A stretch of DNA of 64,000 bases, from contig NZ_JARWOJ010000377.1 of the NCBI RefSeq assembly GCF_029868625.1, positions 1 through 64,000 on the forward strand. The letters run 5' to 3'. A program made the position numbers and the translations under genes. This document shows, in pieces, positions 26,759 to 36,232 of this stretch. The first letter of the stretch is position 1. Each line of letters starts with the position of its first letter. The notes under the pieces are model-generated. The model had not been told where the DNA came from. It saw only the letters and a program-made list of their open reading frames with translations, and did not search any database. This DNA is from Nocardia neocaledoniensis. Lineage in GTDB: Bacteria > Actinomycetota > Actinomycetes > Mycobacteriales > Mycobacteriaceae.

Positions 26759-27646
26759 CTACACCCCGTGTCCCGACTGTGCCTGCGAGGGACGCCATTT
26801 CAGCAGGCGGTTCTCGGCGAAGCCGATCAGCCATTCGGCCATCAACGCGACCACGGTGATGATGATCATGCCCGCGTAGATGCCCGCCGCGTCGAAGGTG
26901 CCCTGCGCGTTGGAGATCAGCAGACCCAAACCCTTGCTGGCCCCGGCGTATTCACCGACGACCGCGCCGATCAGCGCGAACCCGAACGCGGTGTGCAGGC
27001 TCGACAGGATCCAGGTGGTGGCACTGGGCAAGACGATCGAGCCGAGGATCTGCCGCCTGCTCGCGCCGAGGATGCGGGCATTGTTGATGACATTGCCGTC
27101 GACTTCCCTGGCACCGGTGAATGCGTTGAAGAACACCGCGAAGAACACCAGCACCACCACGGTCGCGACCTTGGACGACAGCCCGAGGCCGAACCAGATG
27201 ATGAACAGCGAGGCGAGCACGATGCGCGGAACCGCGTTGAGCGCCTTGATGAACGGGGCGAGCACATCGGCCCAGTAGCGGCTGCGGCCCAGCAGCGTGC
27301 CGAGCACGATGCCGGCGACGGTGCCGATCACGAAGCCGAGCACGGCCTCCTGCACCGTGGTGAAGATCTGCAGCCAAATCGACCCGAATTGGGTGCCCTC
27401 GGTGAACCATTCGACCAGCCGGTCGAAGATGAGCGAAGGCTTGGAGTAGAAGAAGGGGTCGATCCACACGCTGGCGACCAGCTCCCACGAGCCGAGCCAC
27501 AGCGCCACCAGGGCGGCCCGCAGCCCCCACACCCGCAGCTTGGACCTGCGCTGCTTCGCTTTGACCCTGGCCAGGATCTGATCCTCGGACTCCGCTTCGA
27601 CCTCCGGCGCGGTGACGGCGATCTTGTCCATCGTCTCAAGCGACAC
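26759..27646 (-). CDS. ABC transporter permease (NitT/TauT type)
   Basis: About 295 residues with six or so membrane spans and the binding-protein-dependent permease signature near RILGASRRQILGSIVLPSA, written in its key part EAA-like GASRRQIL. GTG 27646 is preferred to ATG 27631 because GGGAG lies six bases upstream of it; this makes it overlap the ATPase gene by 11 bases, typical of coupled ABC operons. Together with the ATPase and lipoprotein it forms a complete importer. Confidence 0.88.
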   Translation of the reverse strand: MSLETMDKIAVTAPEVEAESEDQILARVKAKQRRSKLRVWGLRAALVALWLGSWELVASVWIDPFFYSKPSLIFDRLVEWFTEGTQFGSIWLQIFTTVQEAVLGFVIGTVAGIVLGTLLGRSRYWADVLAPFIKALNAVPRIVLASLFIIWFGLGLSSKVATVVVLVFFAVFFNAFTGAREVDGNVINNARILGASRRQILGSIVLPSATTWILSSLHTAFGFALIGAVVGEYAGASKGLGLLISNAQGTFDAAGIYAGMIIITVVALMAEWLIGFAENRLLKWRPSQAQSGHGV

Positions 27647-28442
27647 GGGTCGCTCCCTTCGTGCGAGCCGCCTCGACCTGATCGCGCAGCGTTTCCCAGA
27701 TTTCCCGGTAGAGGTCGCGGAATTCCTCGGTGAGGCGCACCTCTTCGACATCGCGCGGCCGTTCGAGGGTGACGCGGAAGTCGCCGCACACCGTCGCGGG
27801 GCCCGCGGTCATCACCACGACGCGGTCGGCGAGGGCGATCGCCTCCTCCAGATCGTGGGTCACGAAGATCACCGCCGCGTCGGTGCCCGCCCACACCCGC
27901 AGCAGTTCGTCCTGCATGAGCTGGCGGGTCTGCACGTCGAGCGCGCTGAACGGCTCATCCATGAGCAGGATCTCGGGCTCGTTCACCAGCGTCTGAGCCA
28001 GCGCGACGCGCTTGCGCATGCCGCCGGACAGCTGATGCGGGTAGTAGTCCTCGAATCCGGCGAGGCCGACGATGCGCACCCATTCGGCGGCCTTCGCCTT
28101 GGCGGCGGCCTTCGACTCGCCCCGGAAGCGGGGCCCGAGCGCGACATTGTCGAGGACGCTGCGCCAGGGCAGCACCGCGTCCTGCTGGAACATGTAGCCG
28201 ATGCCGTCGGGGATGCCGTCGACATCCTTGCCGCGCACCAGGGTCCGGCCCGCCGAGGTGGGTTCCAGCCCCGACACCAGCGACAGGGTGGTGGACTTGC
28301 CGCATCCGGTCGGGCCGACCACGGCGACGAATTCGCCCGCGGCCACGGTGAAGTCGATGTCCTTCACCGCGGTGTGGATGCCACCGTCGGTCCCGGGGAA
28401 GCGTTTGGTCGCGCCCCGGAGTTCGATGAGTGGATTGCTCAT
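27636..28442 (-). CDS. ABC transporter ATP-binding protein
   Basis: 268 residues. Walker A is GPTGCGKST, the Q loop follows in MFQQDAVLPW, the signature is LSGGMRKRVALA, Walker B is ILLMDEPFSALD, and the switch His is in VTHDLEEA. The QDAVLPW Q-loop form is common in NitT/TauT-type importers. It is first in the three-gene importer operon and divergent from the two-component system. Confidence 0.92.
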   Translation of the reverse strand: MSNPLIELRGATKRFPGTDGGIHTAVKDIDFTVAAGEFVAVVGPTGCGKSTTLSLVSGLEPTSAGRTLVRGKDVDGIPDGIGYMFQQDAVLPWRSVLDNVALGPRFRGESKAAAKAKAAEWVRIVGLAGFEDYYPHQLSGGMRKRVALAQTLVNEPEILLMDEPFSALDVQTRQLMQDELLRVWAGTDAAVIFVTHDLEEAIALADRVVVMTAGPATVCGDFRVTLERPRDVEEVRLTEEFRDLYREIWETLRDQVEAARTKGATRVA

Positions 28443-28526
28443 TGTTGCTCCTGTGTCCGTCGCCGCTCGAGGTGTGATGTGCGGCCGCTACCGAAAGATA
28501 AGTGGGCTGGATCACAGGCCGCGCGC

Positions 28527-28574
28527 TTGTGCGCACAACCAGCGCAAGCGGCGATTCGCGGGTTGTGCGCATTG
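28527..28574. promoter_or_regulatory. Paired palindromic sites in the divergent promoter region
   Basis: A perfect 12-base palindrome TTGTGCGCACAA (28527-28538) and a near copy TTGTGCGCATTG (28563-28574) start 36 bases apart, between the divergent ABC importer and the sensor kinase. A second inverted repeat, CGCTT-GCGC with GCGC-AAGCG, overlaps the first site. The arrangement suits binding of the adjacent response regulator, controlling both the transporter and its own operon. Confidence 0.6.
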
Positions 28575-28609
28575 TGCTCAGCGCCACGACGGGTGCCTAC
28601 ACTGAGCCG

Positions 28610-30502
28610 GTGAGGCTGTTCCCCCGGGGCGTCCGGCTGCGGACGCAGATCGTGTTGCTGCAGGTCGCGCTGGTCGCGCTGATCCTGGGGCTCGCCTTCG
28701 GGGTGTTCGCCTACCTCAGCGATCAGCGGCTCACGGCCGAGTACGGGCAGCGGGCGCTGGCGATCGCGCGGACCGTCGCCAGCGACCCGGTGGTGCGCGC
28801 GGAGGTCACCCGGTACGCGGCGCTGCCGCTCGCGGGCGGACCCGCCCTGCGTACCGAACTCGCGGCGGGCGAGCTCGAGCGGACCGCGGAGGCGGCGCGG
28901 CAGCGCACCGCCGCGTTGTTCGTGGTGATCACCGACGACGCGGGGTTGCGGCTGGCCCACCCCGATCCGGCCCGGCTGGGCGAGAAGGTCAGCACCGATC
29001 CGTCCCAGGCGCTGGGCGGGGCCGAGGTGGTGATCAGAGAGCAGGGCACACTCGGGGATTCGGTGCGCGCGAAAGTGCCCGTGCGCGAACCGGGTTCGGA
29101 TCGCGTCGTCGGGGAGGTGAGCGTCGGCATCTCGACCGAGGCCGTGGGCGAGCAGTTGACCCGGGACCTGAGCCGGGCCGGGCTGCTGGTGCTCGGCGCG
29201 CTGCTCGCCGGGATCGCGGGCTCGGTGCTGCTGGCCAGGCGCTGGCACGAACTCACCCTCGGTCTGCAACCGGCGGAACTGGCCGAACTGGTCCGCGAGC
29301 AGGATGTGGTGCTGCACGGCATCGGGATCGGCGTGGTCGCGGTGGACGCGCGCCGGCGGACGACGGTGATCAACGACGAGGCCAGGGCCCTGCTCGGCAT
29401 CGGCGGCGAGTCGGGGGTGCCCGTCGAGGCGATCGGCTTGACCCCGCGCGTGCTCGAGGTGTTCCGCGCCGCCGACGGTCAGCCGGTGCAGGCGGCGGTC
29501 GGTGACCGGATCGTGGTGGTCACCGCGCGCACCGTCAGCCGGGACGGGCGCGCGCTGGGCGCGGTGCTCGACGTGCGCGACCGCACCGACGTGGAATCGC
29601 TGACCCGCCAGCTCGACGCGGTCCGTTCGATGAGCACCGTGCTGCGCGCCCAGCGCCACGAGTTCGCCAACCGGCTGCACCTGCTCAGCGGCCTGCTGCA
29701 CGGCGACCGGCCCGACGAGGCCGCGCGCTACGTCGACGAACTGCTCGGCTCCGGCCCCCTCGGCGCCGCCATGCCGGGCATCGATGCCGTCCGCGACCCG
29801 TACCTGCAGGCCTTCCTCGCCGCGAAGGCCGCCCACGCCAGGGAGCGCGGCGTCGCGCTGCGACTCGGCCCGAACACCTGGGTCGACGCGAATCTGCTCG
29901 CCCCGGTGGACGTCACGACCGTGCTGGGCAACCTGCTCGACAACGCGATCGACGCGGCGCGCGATCCGCGCCCGGCAGCCGGCACCGCCGCGACGACATC
30001 CCTGGCGAGCGGGACACTCTCAGCCGTCCCCGAACTCCCGACGACATCACCGGCAAACAGCACACCCTCGGCAGCGCCCGAACTCCCGGCGGGATCCTCC
30101 GCGAGCGGCGCAGCTTCGGCCGCTGGTCTGCCTGCGGCATCCGGCGGCGACGTCGGGTCCGCTGATGGCCGGCACGGTGTCGGCGCGGAGCACACCGCGC
30201 GCGGAGTCGTGGAAGTAGAACTGGTGCAGGAGGATTCGACCTTGCACATCACCGTGGCGGACGACGGGGCCGGGGTGTCGCCGGATCTGACCGCGACCTT
30301 GTTCACCGAGGGCGTGTCGACCAAGCCGGGGGTGGGGGTGCCGGGTGGGCGCGGGGTCGGGCTCGCGTTGGCGCGGCAGGTCGCGCGGGCGCTCGGCGGG
30401 GACGTGTGGTTGGCCTCGGCCGGGGCGCCGGGCCGGGAACTGACCGGGGCGGAATTCATCGCGCGCCTCCCGGGTGTGCTGAGCGAAGGAGATTGCGCGT
30501 GA
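28610..30502 (+). CDS. CitA/DcuS-type sensor histidine kinase with insertion
   Basis: 630 residues. Membrane span at about 12-36, an extracytoplasmic sensor domain (about 37-190), a second span (about 191-210), a PAS domain (about 220-325), a phospho-acceptor His350 in LRAQRHEFANRLH, and a HATPase domain with the N box NLLDNAID (441-448) and DDGAGV (551-556). Between these two boxes lies an Ala/Ser/Pro-rich insertion of about 75 residues (455-530), including three 16-residue repeats. CitA-family kinases sense di- or tricarboxylates; the ligand here is unknown. GTG 28610 is used. The stop overlaps the regulator start by GTGA. Confidence 0.88.
   Translation: MRLFPRGVRLRTQIVLLQVALVALILGLAFGVFAYLSDQRLTAEYGQRALAIARTVASDPVVRAEVTRYAALPLAGGPALRTELAAGELERTAEAARQRTAALFVVITDDAGLRLAHPDPARLGEKVSTDPSQALGGAEVVIREQGTLGDSVRAKVPVREPGSDRVVGEVSVGISTEAVGEQLTRDLSRAGLLVLGALLAGIAGSVLLARRWHELTLGLQPAELAELVREQDVVLHGIGIGVVAVDARRRTTVINDEARALLGIGGESGVPVEAIGLTPRVLEVFRAADGQPVQAAVGDRIVVVTARTVSRDGRALGAVLDVRDRTDVESLTRQLDAVRSMSTVLRAQRHEFANRLHLLSGLLHGDRPDEAARYVDELLGSGPLGAAMPGIDAVRDPYLQAFLAAKAAHARERGVALRLGPNTWVDANLLAPVDVTTVLGNLLDNAIDAARDPRPAAGTAATTSLASGTLSAVPELPTTSPANSTPSAAPELPAGSSASGAASAAGLPAASGGDVGSADGRHGVGAEHTARGVVEVELVQEDSTLHITVADDGAGVSPDLTATLFTEGVSTKPGVGVPGGRGVGLALARQVARALGGDVWLASAGAPGRELTGAEFIARLPGVLSEGDCA
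29993..30136 (+). repeat. Three 48-bp tandem repeats in the kinase gene
   Basis: Units at 29993-30040, 30041-30088 and 30089-30136 encode TTSLASGTLSAVPELP, TTSPANSTPSAAPELP and a more diverged third copy. The first two share 13 to 14 of 16 residues. Unit length keeps the frame. They lie inside the ATP-binding domain of the kinase. Confidence 0.85.
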
Positions 30503-31173
30503 GCGAGTTCCGCGTGCTCGTCGTCGACGACGACTTCCGGGTGGCGAACCTGCACGCCGGTATCGTCGGCGCGCTCCCGGGGTTCACGGTCGGGGCCGTG
30601 GTGAACACGGTCGCCGGTGCGCGGCAGGCCCTCGCCGCGGACGAATTCGAGCTGGCGCTGGTTGATGTGTACCTGCCGGACGGGTCGGGGATCGAGCTGG
30701 TCCGCGAATTGCGCTGCGACGCCATGATGTTGACCGCCGCCACCGAGTCGGCGACGGTTCGCGCCGCCGCGGCCGCGGGGGCCCTGGCCTACCTGGTGAA
30801 GCCGTTCGATCACACCGTGCTGGCCGCCCGGCTGGCCGGGTACGCGCGCTACCGCCGCATCCTGTCCGCGCCGGAGATCGGCGCCCGCGATGTCGACGCC
30901 GCCTGGGAGGCGTTGCGGCCGAGCACGCCCGCCGCCGAACGGACGACCACCGCGTCCTCCTCCCCCACCCGCGAGCTGGTACTCCGCGCGGTCCACGCGG
31001 CGTCCGCGCCGCTGTCGGCGGGCGAGATCGCCGCCGCCATCGGGATCTCCCGCGCGACCGCCCAGCGCTATCTCGCCGCCCTCTGCACCACGGGCGACCT
31101 GCGAATGCGCTTGCGCTACGGCGCGACCGGCCGTCCCGAACAGGAGTACTCGCCGGCCCGCGGCACGCCCTGA
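30499..31173 (+). CDS. CitB/DcuR-type response regulator
   Basis: 224 residues. The receiver domain has the acidic pair in VVDDDFRV (10-12), phospho-acceptor Asp56 in LALVDVYLPDG, and the conserved Lys in YLVKPFD. A linker and a helix-turn-helix (about 170-200, AGEIAAAIGISRATAQRYL) follow, as in the CitB family. It is translationally coupled to the kinase (GTGA) with GAAGGAG upstream. It likely binds the palindromes ahead of the kinase gene and controls the divergent importer. Confidence 0.9.
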   Translation: MSEFRVLVVDDDFRVANLHAGIVGALPGFTVGAVVNTVAGARQALAADEFELALVDVYLPDGSGIELVRELRCDAMMLTAATESATVRAAAAAGALAYLVKPFDHTVLAARLAGYARYRRILSAPEIGARDVDAAWEALRPSTPAAERTTTASSSPTRELVLRAVHAASAPLSAGEIAAAIGISRATAQRYLAALCTTGDLRMRLRYGATGRPEQEYSPARGTP

Positions 31174-31177
31174 TCGG

Positions 31178-31196
31178 GCCGGCCCGGTGGCCGGCC
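31178..31196 (+). terminator. Possible hairpin after the response regulator
   Basis: GGCCGGC and GCCGGCC flank a short loop a few bases after the response-regulator stop. The stem is strong but no T run follows. It may end the two-component operon before the methyltransferase gene. Confidence 0.35.
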
Positions 31197-31291
31197 TTCC
31201 GCAGGCCGGGAGCCTGACCCGAAAATCGGTCGACCACGGCACCTCCTCGACGGTAGCGTCGGCACGCCCCGTCACCGTCGAGAGGACCGCC

Positions 31292-32122
31292 GTGCTCGAA
31301 GCCGAGATCGCCGCCAACCGTGCGAACTGGGACGACCGCGCCGAGGTGCACGCGCGCTCGCGGATGTACGACGTCGACGCCTTCCTGGCCGACCCGGCCG
31401 CGGTCTCGACCGTCGTCCGCAACGACCTCGCGGTGCTGGCGCCCCACCTGCCCGAGACCGGGATCGTGGGCCGATCGCTGCTGCATCTGCAATGCCACAT
31501 CGGGACCGACACGGTGTCCTGGGCGCGGCTCGGCGCCGTCGAGGTGCACGGGCTCGACCTCTCCCCGAACTCGTTGCGGCACGCCACGCGCATCGCCGCG
31601 GCCGACGGCCGCGACATCACCTGGGTCGAGGGCGACGCGCGCTTCGCCTCGACACTGATCGACCGCCGCTTCGACACCATCGTGACGAGTGCGGGAACGA
31701 TCGTCTGGCTGCCGGAACTCACCGCGTGGGCGCGCTCGATCCGCGACCTGCTCGCGCCCGGCGGCCTGTTCGTGCTCCGCGACGACCATCCGATCCTGGG
31801 CGCGATGGATTTCGAGCCGTGGGAGATCAGCGACGACTACCTCGCGGGCGGCGGGGTGCGCACCTATTCCGACAGCGCGACCTACACCGAGGACTCCGAG
31901 GGGACGATCGCGCACACGACCAATCACGAATGGCGGCACGACCTGGGTGAGATCGTCGGCGCGCTGTTGTCGGCCGGGCTCGTCGTCGAGGCGCTCCACG
32001 AGCTGCCGTACATGGATTGGCCCGCGTTTCCCGACCTCGTCGCCTGCGAGCAGGGTTGGACCCTGGCCGCGGGGAAACCGCGGATCCCGCTCAACTTCGC
32101 CGTCGTGGCCCGCCGTCCGTAG
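31292..32122 (+). CDS. Class I SAM-dependent methyltransferase
   Basis: 276 residues. The SAM-binding region reads LLHLQCHIGTDTVSWARLG (motif I position), then HGLDLSPNSL and WVEGDARF, which is the usual Rossmann methyltransferase order. The QCHIGTDT form is typical of a group of small-molecule or unknown-substrate methyltransferases. GTG 31292 has AGAGGA five bases upstream. It is convergent with dxs and separated from the two-component system by about 118 bases. Substrate unknown. Confidence 0.85.
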   Translation: MLEAEIAANRANWDDRAEVHARSRMYDVDAFLADPAAVSTVVRNDLAVLAPHLPETGIVGRSLLHLQCHIGTDTVSWARLGAVEVHGLDLSPNSLRHATRIAAADGRDITWVEGDARFASTLIDRRFDTIVTSAGTIVWLPELTAWARSIRDLLAPGGLFVLRDDHPILGAMDFEPWEISDDYLAGGGVRTYSDSATYTEDSEGTIAHTTNHEWRHDLGEIVGALLSAGLVVEALHELPYMDWPAFPDLVACEQGWTLAAGKPRIPLNFAVVARRP

Positions 32123-32132
32123 CGGTGCGCGA

Positions 32133-32166
32133 ACGGCTCGCCCGGTGCGGTCACCAGGCGAGCCGT
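32133..32166. terminator. Bidirectional terminator between methyltransferase and dxs
   Basis: ACGGCTCGCC (32133-32142) and GGCGAGCCGT (32157-32166) make a perfect ten-base stem with a 14-base loop between two convergent stops (32122 and 32174). No strong T run is present, as is common in GC-rich Actinobacteria. Confidence 0.7.
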
Positions 32167-32173
32167 CGGGGCG

Positions 32174-34072
32174 TCAGCGCGACTGGAGCCAGCCGCCGAT
32201 GCGCTGGGCGATGGCGTCGGGCGTGAGACCGAGGTCCTCGAGAATCTCACCGCGCGAGGCGTGGTCCAGGAACTGCTGGGGCACACCGAGATCGCGGGTC
32301 GGCACATCGAGTCCGGCCTCGCGCAGGCGGGCCGAGAGCGTCGCGCCGATGCCGCCGTGCAGGCCACCGTCCTCGACGGTGACCACGAGCCGGTAGTTCT
32401 CGGCCAGCTTGACCAGCGTGTCCGACACCGGGATGACCCACCGCGGATCGATCACGGTGACCGAGATCCCTTGCGGCGCGAGCAGTTCGGCGACCCGCAT
32501 CGACGTCTCGGCGAACGAGCCCACCGCCACGATCAGCACGTCACCGTGCTGGGACTGGGCCGAGCCCGCGCCGGGCACCGCCAGGCGCAGCACGTCGACG
32601 CCGTCTAGCCGCTCGACGGCCGTGATGTCCTCGGCGACACTGCCTTTCGGGAAGCGCAGCACGGTCGGACCGTCGGTGACGGCCAGCGCCTCGCCCAGTT
32701 CCTCCCGCAGGGTGGCGCCGTCGCGCGGGGCGGCGACGCGGATGCCGGGGATGATGCCGAGCAGCGACAGGTCCCACATGCCGTTGTGGCTGGCGCCGTC
32801 GGGACCGGTGATGCCCGCGCGGTCGAGCACGACGGTGACCGGCTGCTTCAGCAGCGCCACATCCATCAGCAGCTGATCGAAGGCGCGGTTGAGGAAGGTG
32901 GAGTAGATCGCCACCACCGGGTGCAGGCCGCCCAGTGCCAGTCCGGCGGCCGAGGCCATCGCGTGCTGTTCGGCGATGCCGACATCGAACATGCGCTCCG
33001 GGAACCGCTCGCCGAACGCGGCCAGCCCCGTGGGACCGGGCATGGCGGCGGTGATGGCGACGATGTCCTCGCGCCGGGCCGCGTGCTCGACGAGTTCCTC
33101 GGCGAACACCGCCGTCCAGCCTTTGGCCTTCTTGCCCGCCAGCGGGCGGCCGGTGAGCGGGTCGATCGGATCGCAGGCGTGCATCTGATCGGCGACGTGG
33201 TTCTCGGCGTGCTCGTAGCCGTTGCCCTTGCGGGTCACCACGTGCACCACCACCGGACCACCGAAGTCCTTGGCGCGCCGCATCGCCGCTTCGAGCGCGA
33301 CCAGGTCGTGGCCGTCGACCGGGCCGACGTACTTCATGCCCAGATCGCCGAACAGTTCCTGCGGGCTCACCGCGTCCTTGATGCCCGCCTTGAGCGCGTG
33401 CACCATCGAGTAGGCCGAATCCCCCACGGCGGGAATGCTCTTGAGAATGCGCTTGCCCGCGTCGAGCGCGTGCTCGTAGGCGGGCTGGGTGCGCAGCGCG
33501 GTGAGCCGGTCGGCCAGCCCGCCGATGGTCGGCGCGTAGGAGCGTCCGTTGTCGTTGACCACGACCACCACCGGACGATCGGGCGCGCCCGCGATGTTGT
33601 TCAGTGCCTCCCAGCACATGCCGCCGGTGAGCGCGCCGTCGCCGACGACCGCGACGACGGTGCGGTCCTGCTCGGTGAGCGCGAACGCCTTGGCGAGGCC
33701 GTCGGCGTAGGACAGCGCCGCCGAGGCGTGCGAGGACTCCACCCAGTCGTGTTCGCTCTCGGCGCGACTCGGGTAGCCCGACAGGCCGTCGCGCATGCGC
33801 AGCGAGTCGAACCGGTCCTTGCGGCCGGTGAGGATCTTGTGCACGTAGGCCTGGTGGCCGGTGTCGAAGATCAGCGGATCGGCCGGGGAATCGAAGATCC
33901 GGTGCAGGGCGATGGTCAGTTCGACCACGCCCAGGTTCGGGCCGAGATGACCACCGGTGGCGGCGACCTTGCGCACCAGGAACTCGCGGATCTCATCCGC
34001 CAGGTCGCGCAGTTGCGGCACGCTCAGCCGGCGCAGATCTTCGGGTGAATCCACCCGCGACAGCACTCCCAC
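32174..34072 (-). CDS. dxs: 1-Deoxy-D-xylulose-5-phosphate synthase
   Basis: 632 residues. Dxs condenses pyruvate and glyceraldehyde-3-phosphate, with thiamine diphosphate, at the entry of the MEP isoprenoid route. Visible are the GDGALTGG and [12 protein letters not shown] thiamine-diphosphate segments, [13 protein letters not shown] near the N-terminus and the transketolase domain with [12 protein letters not shown] 34072 follows GGGAG at nine bases. The same frame is open far upstream, but that stretch is the antisense of the glutaminase gene and is not coding. Position matches M. tuberculosis dxs1 (Rv2682c). Confidence 0.95.
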   Translation of the reverse strand: MGVLSRVDSPEDLRRLSVPQLRDLADEIREFLVRKVAATGGHLGPNLGVVELTIALHRIFDSPADPLIFDTGHQAYVHKILTGRKDRFDSLRMRDGLSGYPSRAESEHDWVESSHASAALSYADGLAKAFALTEQDRTVVAVVGDGALTGGMCWEALNNIAGAPDRPVVVVVNDNGRSYAPTIGGLADRLTALRTQPAYEHALDAGKRILKSIPAVGDSAYSMVHALKAGIKDAVSPQELFGDLGMKYVGPVDGHDLVALEAAMRRAKDFGGPVVVHVVTRKGNGYEHAENHVADQMHACDPIDPLTGRPLAGKKAKGWTAVFAEELVEHAARREDIVAITAAMPGPTGLAAFGERFPERMFDVGIAEQHAMASAAGLALGGLHPVVAIYSTFLNRAFDQLLMDVALLKQPVTVVLDRAGITGPDGASHNGMWDLSLLGIIPGIRVAAPRDGATLREELGEALAVTDGPTVLRFPKGSVAEDITAVERLDGVDVLRLAVPGAGSAQSQHGDVLIVAVGSFAETSMRVAELLAPQGISVTVIDPRWVIPVSDTLVKLAENYRLVVTVEDGGLHGGIGATLSARLREAGLDVPTRDLGVPQQFLDHASRGEILEDLGLTPDAIAQRIGGWLQSR

Positions 34073-34312
34073 CTGAACTCGCTCCCTCCGGACTACAGTG
34101 TGATCCGCCCAGTGTATTTGGCCGGGCGAGCGGCTCCGGCTCGCGGCCCCTCCAGCGCCCCGCGCACCGGTGTGCCACGCTCGGCGCGCGCACCCCGGCG
34201 CATGCCCGCTGAACTGGGCGATCCGGGCGCAGCGTCGCGCCGCCACCCCTGTGAGGACTATCTCCCCGCGCGTCCCGGCCGAGGGGCCGACCGCGCGCCC
34301 TACAGTGACGCT

Positions 34313-36163
34313 GTGGCCGAACCCGATGCTGTCGATCCCGGTGTCGTGGCGAGCATGCTCGACGAGGTGTACGCGGCCCTGCGCGCGGACACCACCGGCG
34401 CGCCCGCCGACTACATCCCCGAACTCGCCGCGGTGCCGCCCGACTCGTTCGGCCTGTGCCTGGCCACCGCGGACGGCCTGGTCTACGAGGTCGGTGACAC
34501 CACGACCGGATTCACCATCCAGTCCATCTCCAAGCCGTTCACCTACGCGCTGGCGCTGGCCGACCGCGGCCTCGACGGCGTGGCCGCGCACATCGACGTC
34601 GAGCCCTCCGGCGAGCCCTTCAACGAGATCAGCCTCGAGCCCGACACCCAGCGCCCCAGCAATCCGATGATCAACTCCGGCGCGATCACCGCGGCCTCGC
34701 TGATCGCCGGGCGCGACGCCGCCGACAAGTTCGAACGCGTCCGCCGCTGCTACTCCCGCTTCGCGGGCCGGGAGCTGACGATGGACGAGGCCGTGTACAC
34801 CTCGGAGGCGCGCACCGGGTTCCGCAACCGCGCCATCGGGTACATGCTGCGGTCGGTCGGGATCATCGACGCGGACCCCGACGACGCCGTCGACCGGTAC
34901 TTCCGGCAGTGCTCGATCGAGGTCACCTGCGCCGACCTGGCCGTGATGGCGGCGACACTGGCCGACAACGGGGTGAACCCGAGGACCAGGGAGCGGGCCC
35001 TGTCCGCCGCGCTCACCGAGCGGGTGCTCAGCGTGATGACGACCTGCGGCATGTACAACGCCGCCGGTGACTGGGTGACCACGGTCGGGCTGCCCGCCAA
35101 GAGCGGGGTCGGCGGCGGGATCATCGCGGTGCTGCCCGGCCAGCTGGGCATCTCGGTGTACTCGCCGCGGCTGGACAGTCACGGCAACAGCGTGCGCGGG
35201 GTCGCGGCCTGCCGCGAACTGTCGCGCCGGCTGGAACTGCATTTCTGTCACGTGACCCGGTCGGCGCGCACCGCCATCCGTGCCGAGTACACGGTGGCGC
35301 AGGTGCCGTCGCGGCTGCGACGGTCCCCCGCCGACGCCGAGGTGCTGGCGACGCACGGCGAGCGGGCCCGGGTCTACGAACTGCACGGCGACCTGCTGTT
35401 CGCGGGTGCCGAACGGGCGGTGCGCGCCATCGAGGGCAATGTCGGTGCGCTCGACGCGCTGGTGATCGATCTGCGCCGCGTCGGCGAGGTCAGCGCGGTG
35501 GCCCGCGAGATGCTCGACGCATTGCAGGCCGAACTGGTGCGGCGCGGAAGCCGGGTGGCGCTGGTCGACCCCGAGGCCAAGCTCGGGCACGAGGTGTCGA
35601 GCCTGGATCCCGACGATCCGCGCGGGCGGGTGTTCATCGACCGTGACACCGCCACCGAATGGTGCGAGGACATCGTGCTGGCCCGGCATCGCCCGGCGGG
35701 GACGACCGTGCGCACCTCGATCGACCTGGCCGAGCATCCGCTGCTGCACGGGCTGGACCCCGCCGATCGCGACCGGCTGGCGCCCGACTTCCAGACCCGC
35801 ACGTTCGCGCGGGGCGAGGTGATCGCCGACCGGGGCGACCCGCGCTGCGGCCTGTTCCTGATCCTCGACGGCCGCGTCCGGGTCACCTTCCCCGGTACCG
35901 ACGGGCGCGTGCACCGGCTGGTGACGCTGTCGGCCGGGATGACCTTCGGGGAGATCCCGATGCTGCTGGGCGAACCGTTCGTCAACGAGATCGTCGCCGA
36001 GACGCCGGTGCGGGTGGCGGTGATGCGCCCGGACGTGTTCGACCAACTCACCCAGGGACACCCGCAGCTCAAACTGGCGCTGCTGCAACGACTCGCCGCC
36101 GGGGCCTACGCGCAGATGGACGCGGCCGTGCGCACCATCTCCGGGAGCGCGGGCAACTACTGA
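34313..36163 (+). CDS. glsA: Glutaminase fused to STAS and cNMP-binding domains
   Basis: 616 residues in three domains. Residues about 20-310 form a serine-dependent glutaminase (catalytic Ser71 and Lys74 in QSISKPF, plus MINSGAI and PAKSGVGGG), which hydrolyses glutamine to glutamate and ammonia. Residues about 340-440 resemble a STAS domain, and about 460-600 a cyclic-nucleotide-binding domain ([25 protein letters not shown]). The two C-terminal domains suggest control by a nucleotide or anti-sigma-type partner. GTG 34313 is the first plausible start. No signal peptide, so cytoplasmic. Confidence 0.88.
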   Translation: MAEPDAVDPGVVASMLDEVYAALRADTTGAPADYIPELAAVPPDSFGLCLATADGLVYEVGDTTTGFTIQSISKPFTYALALADRGLDGVAAHIDVEPSGEPFNEISLEPDTQRPSNPMINSGAITAASLIAGRDAADKFERVRRCYSRFAGRELTMDEAVYTSEARTGFRNRAIGYMLRSVGIIDADPDDAVDRYFRQCSIEVTCADLAVMAATLADNGVNPRTRERALSAALTERVLSVMTTCGMYNAAGDWVTTVGLPAKSGVGGGIIAVLPGQLGISVYSPRLDSHGNSVRGVAACRELSRRLELHFCHVTRSARTAIRAEYTVAQVPSRLRRSPADAEVLATHGERARVYELHGDLLFAGAERAVRAIEGNVGALDALVIDLRRVGEVSAVAREMLDALQAELVRRGSRVALVDPEAKLGHEVSSLDPDDPRGRVFIDRDTATEWCEDIVLARHRPAGTTVRTSIDLAEHPLLHGLDPADRDRLAPDFQTRTFARGEVIADRGDPRCGLFLILDGRVRVTFPGTDGRVHRLVTLSAGMTFGEIPMLLGEPFVNEIVAETPVRVAVMRPDVFDQLTQGHPQLKLALLQRLAAGAYAQMDAAVRTISGSAGNY

Positions 36164-36232
36164 GGGTGGGAACCTCGGGCCGCCCCGAGACGTTGGGCAG
36201 CACAGCATCCTTCGACCGACAGGAGTACCGCG

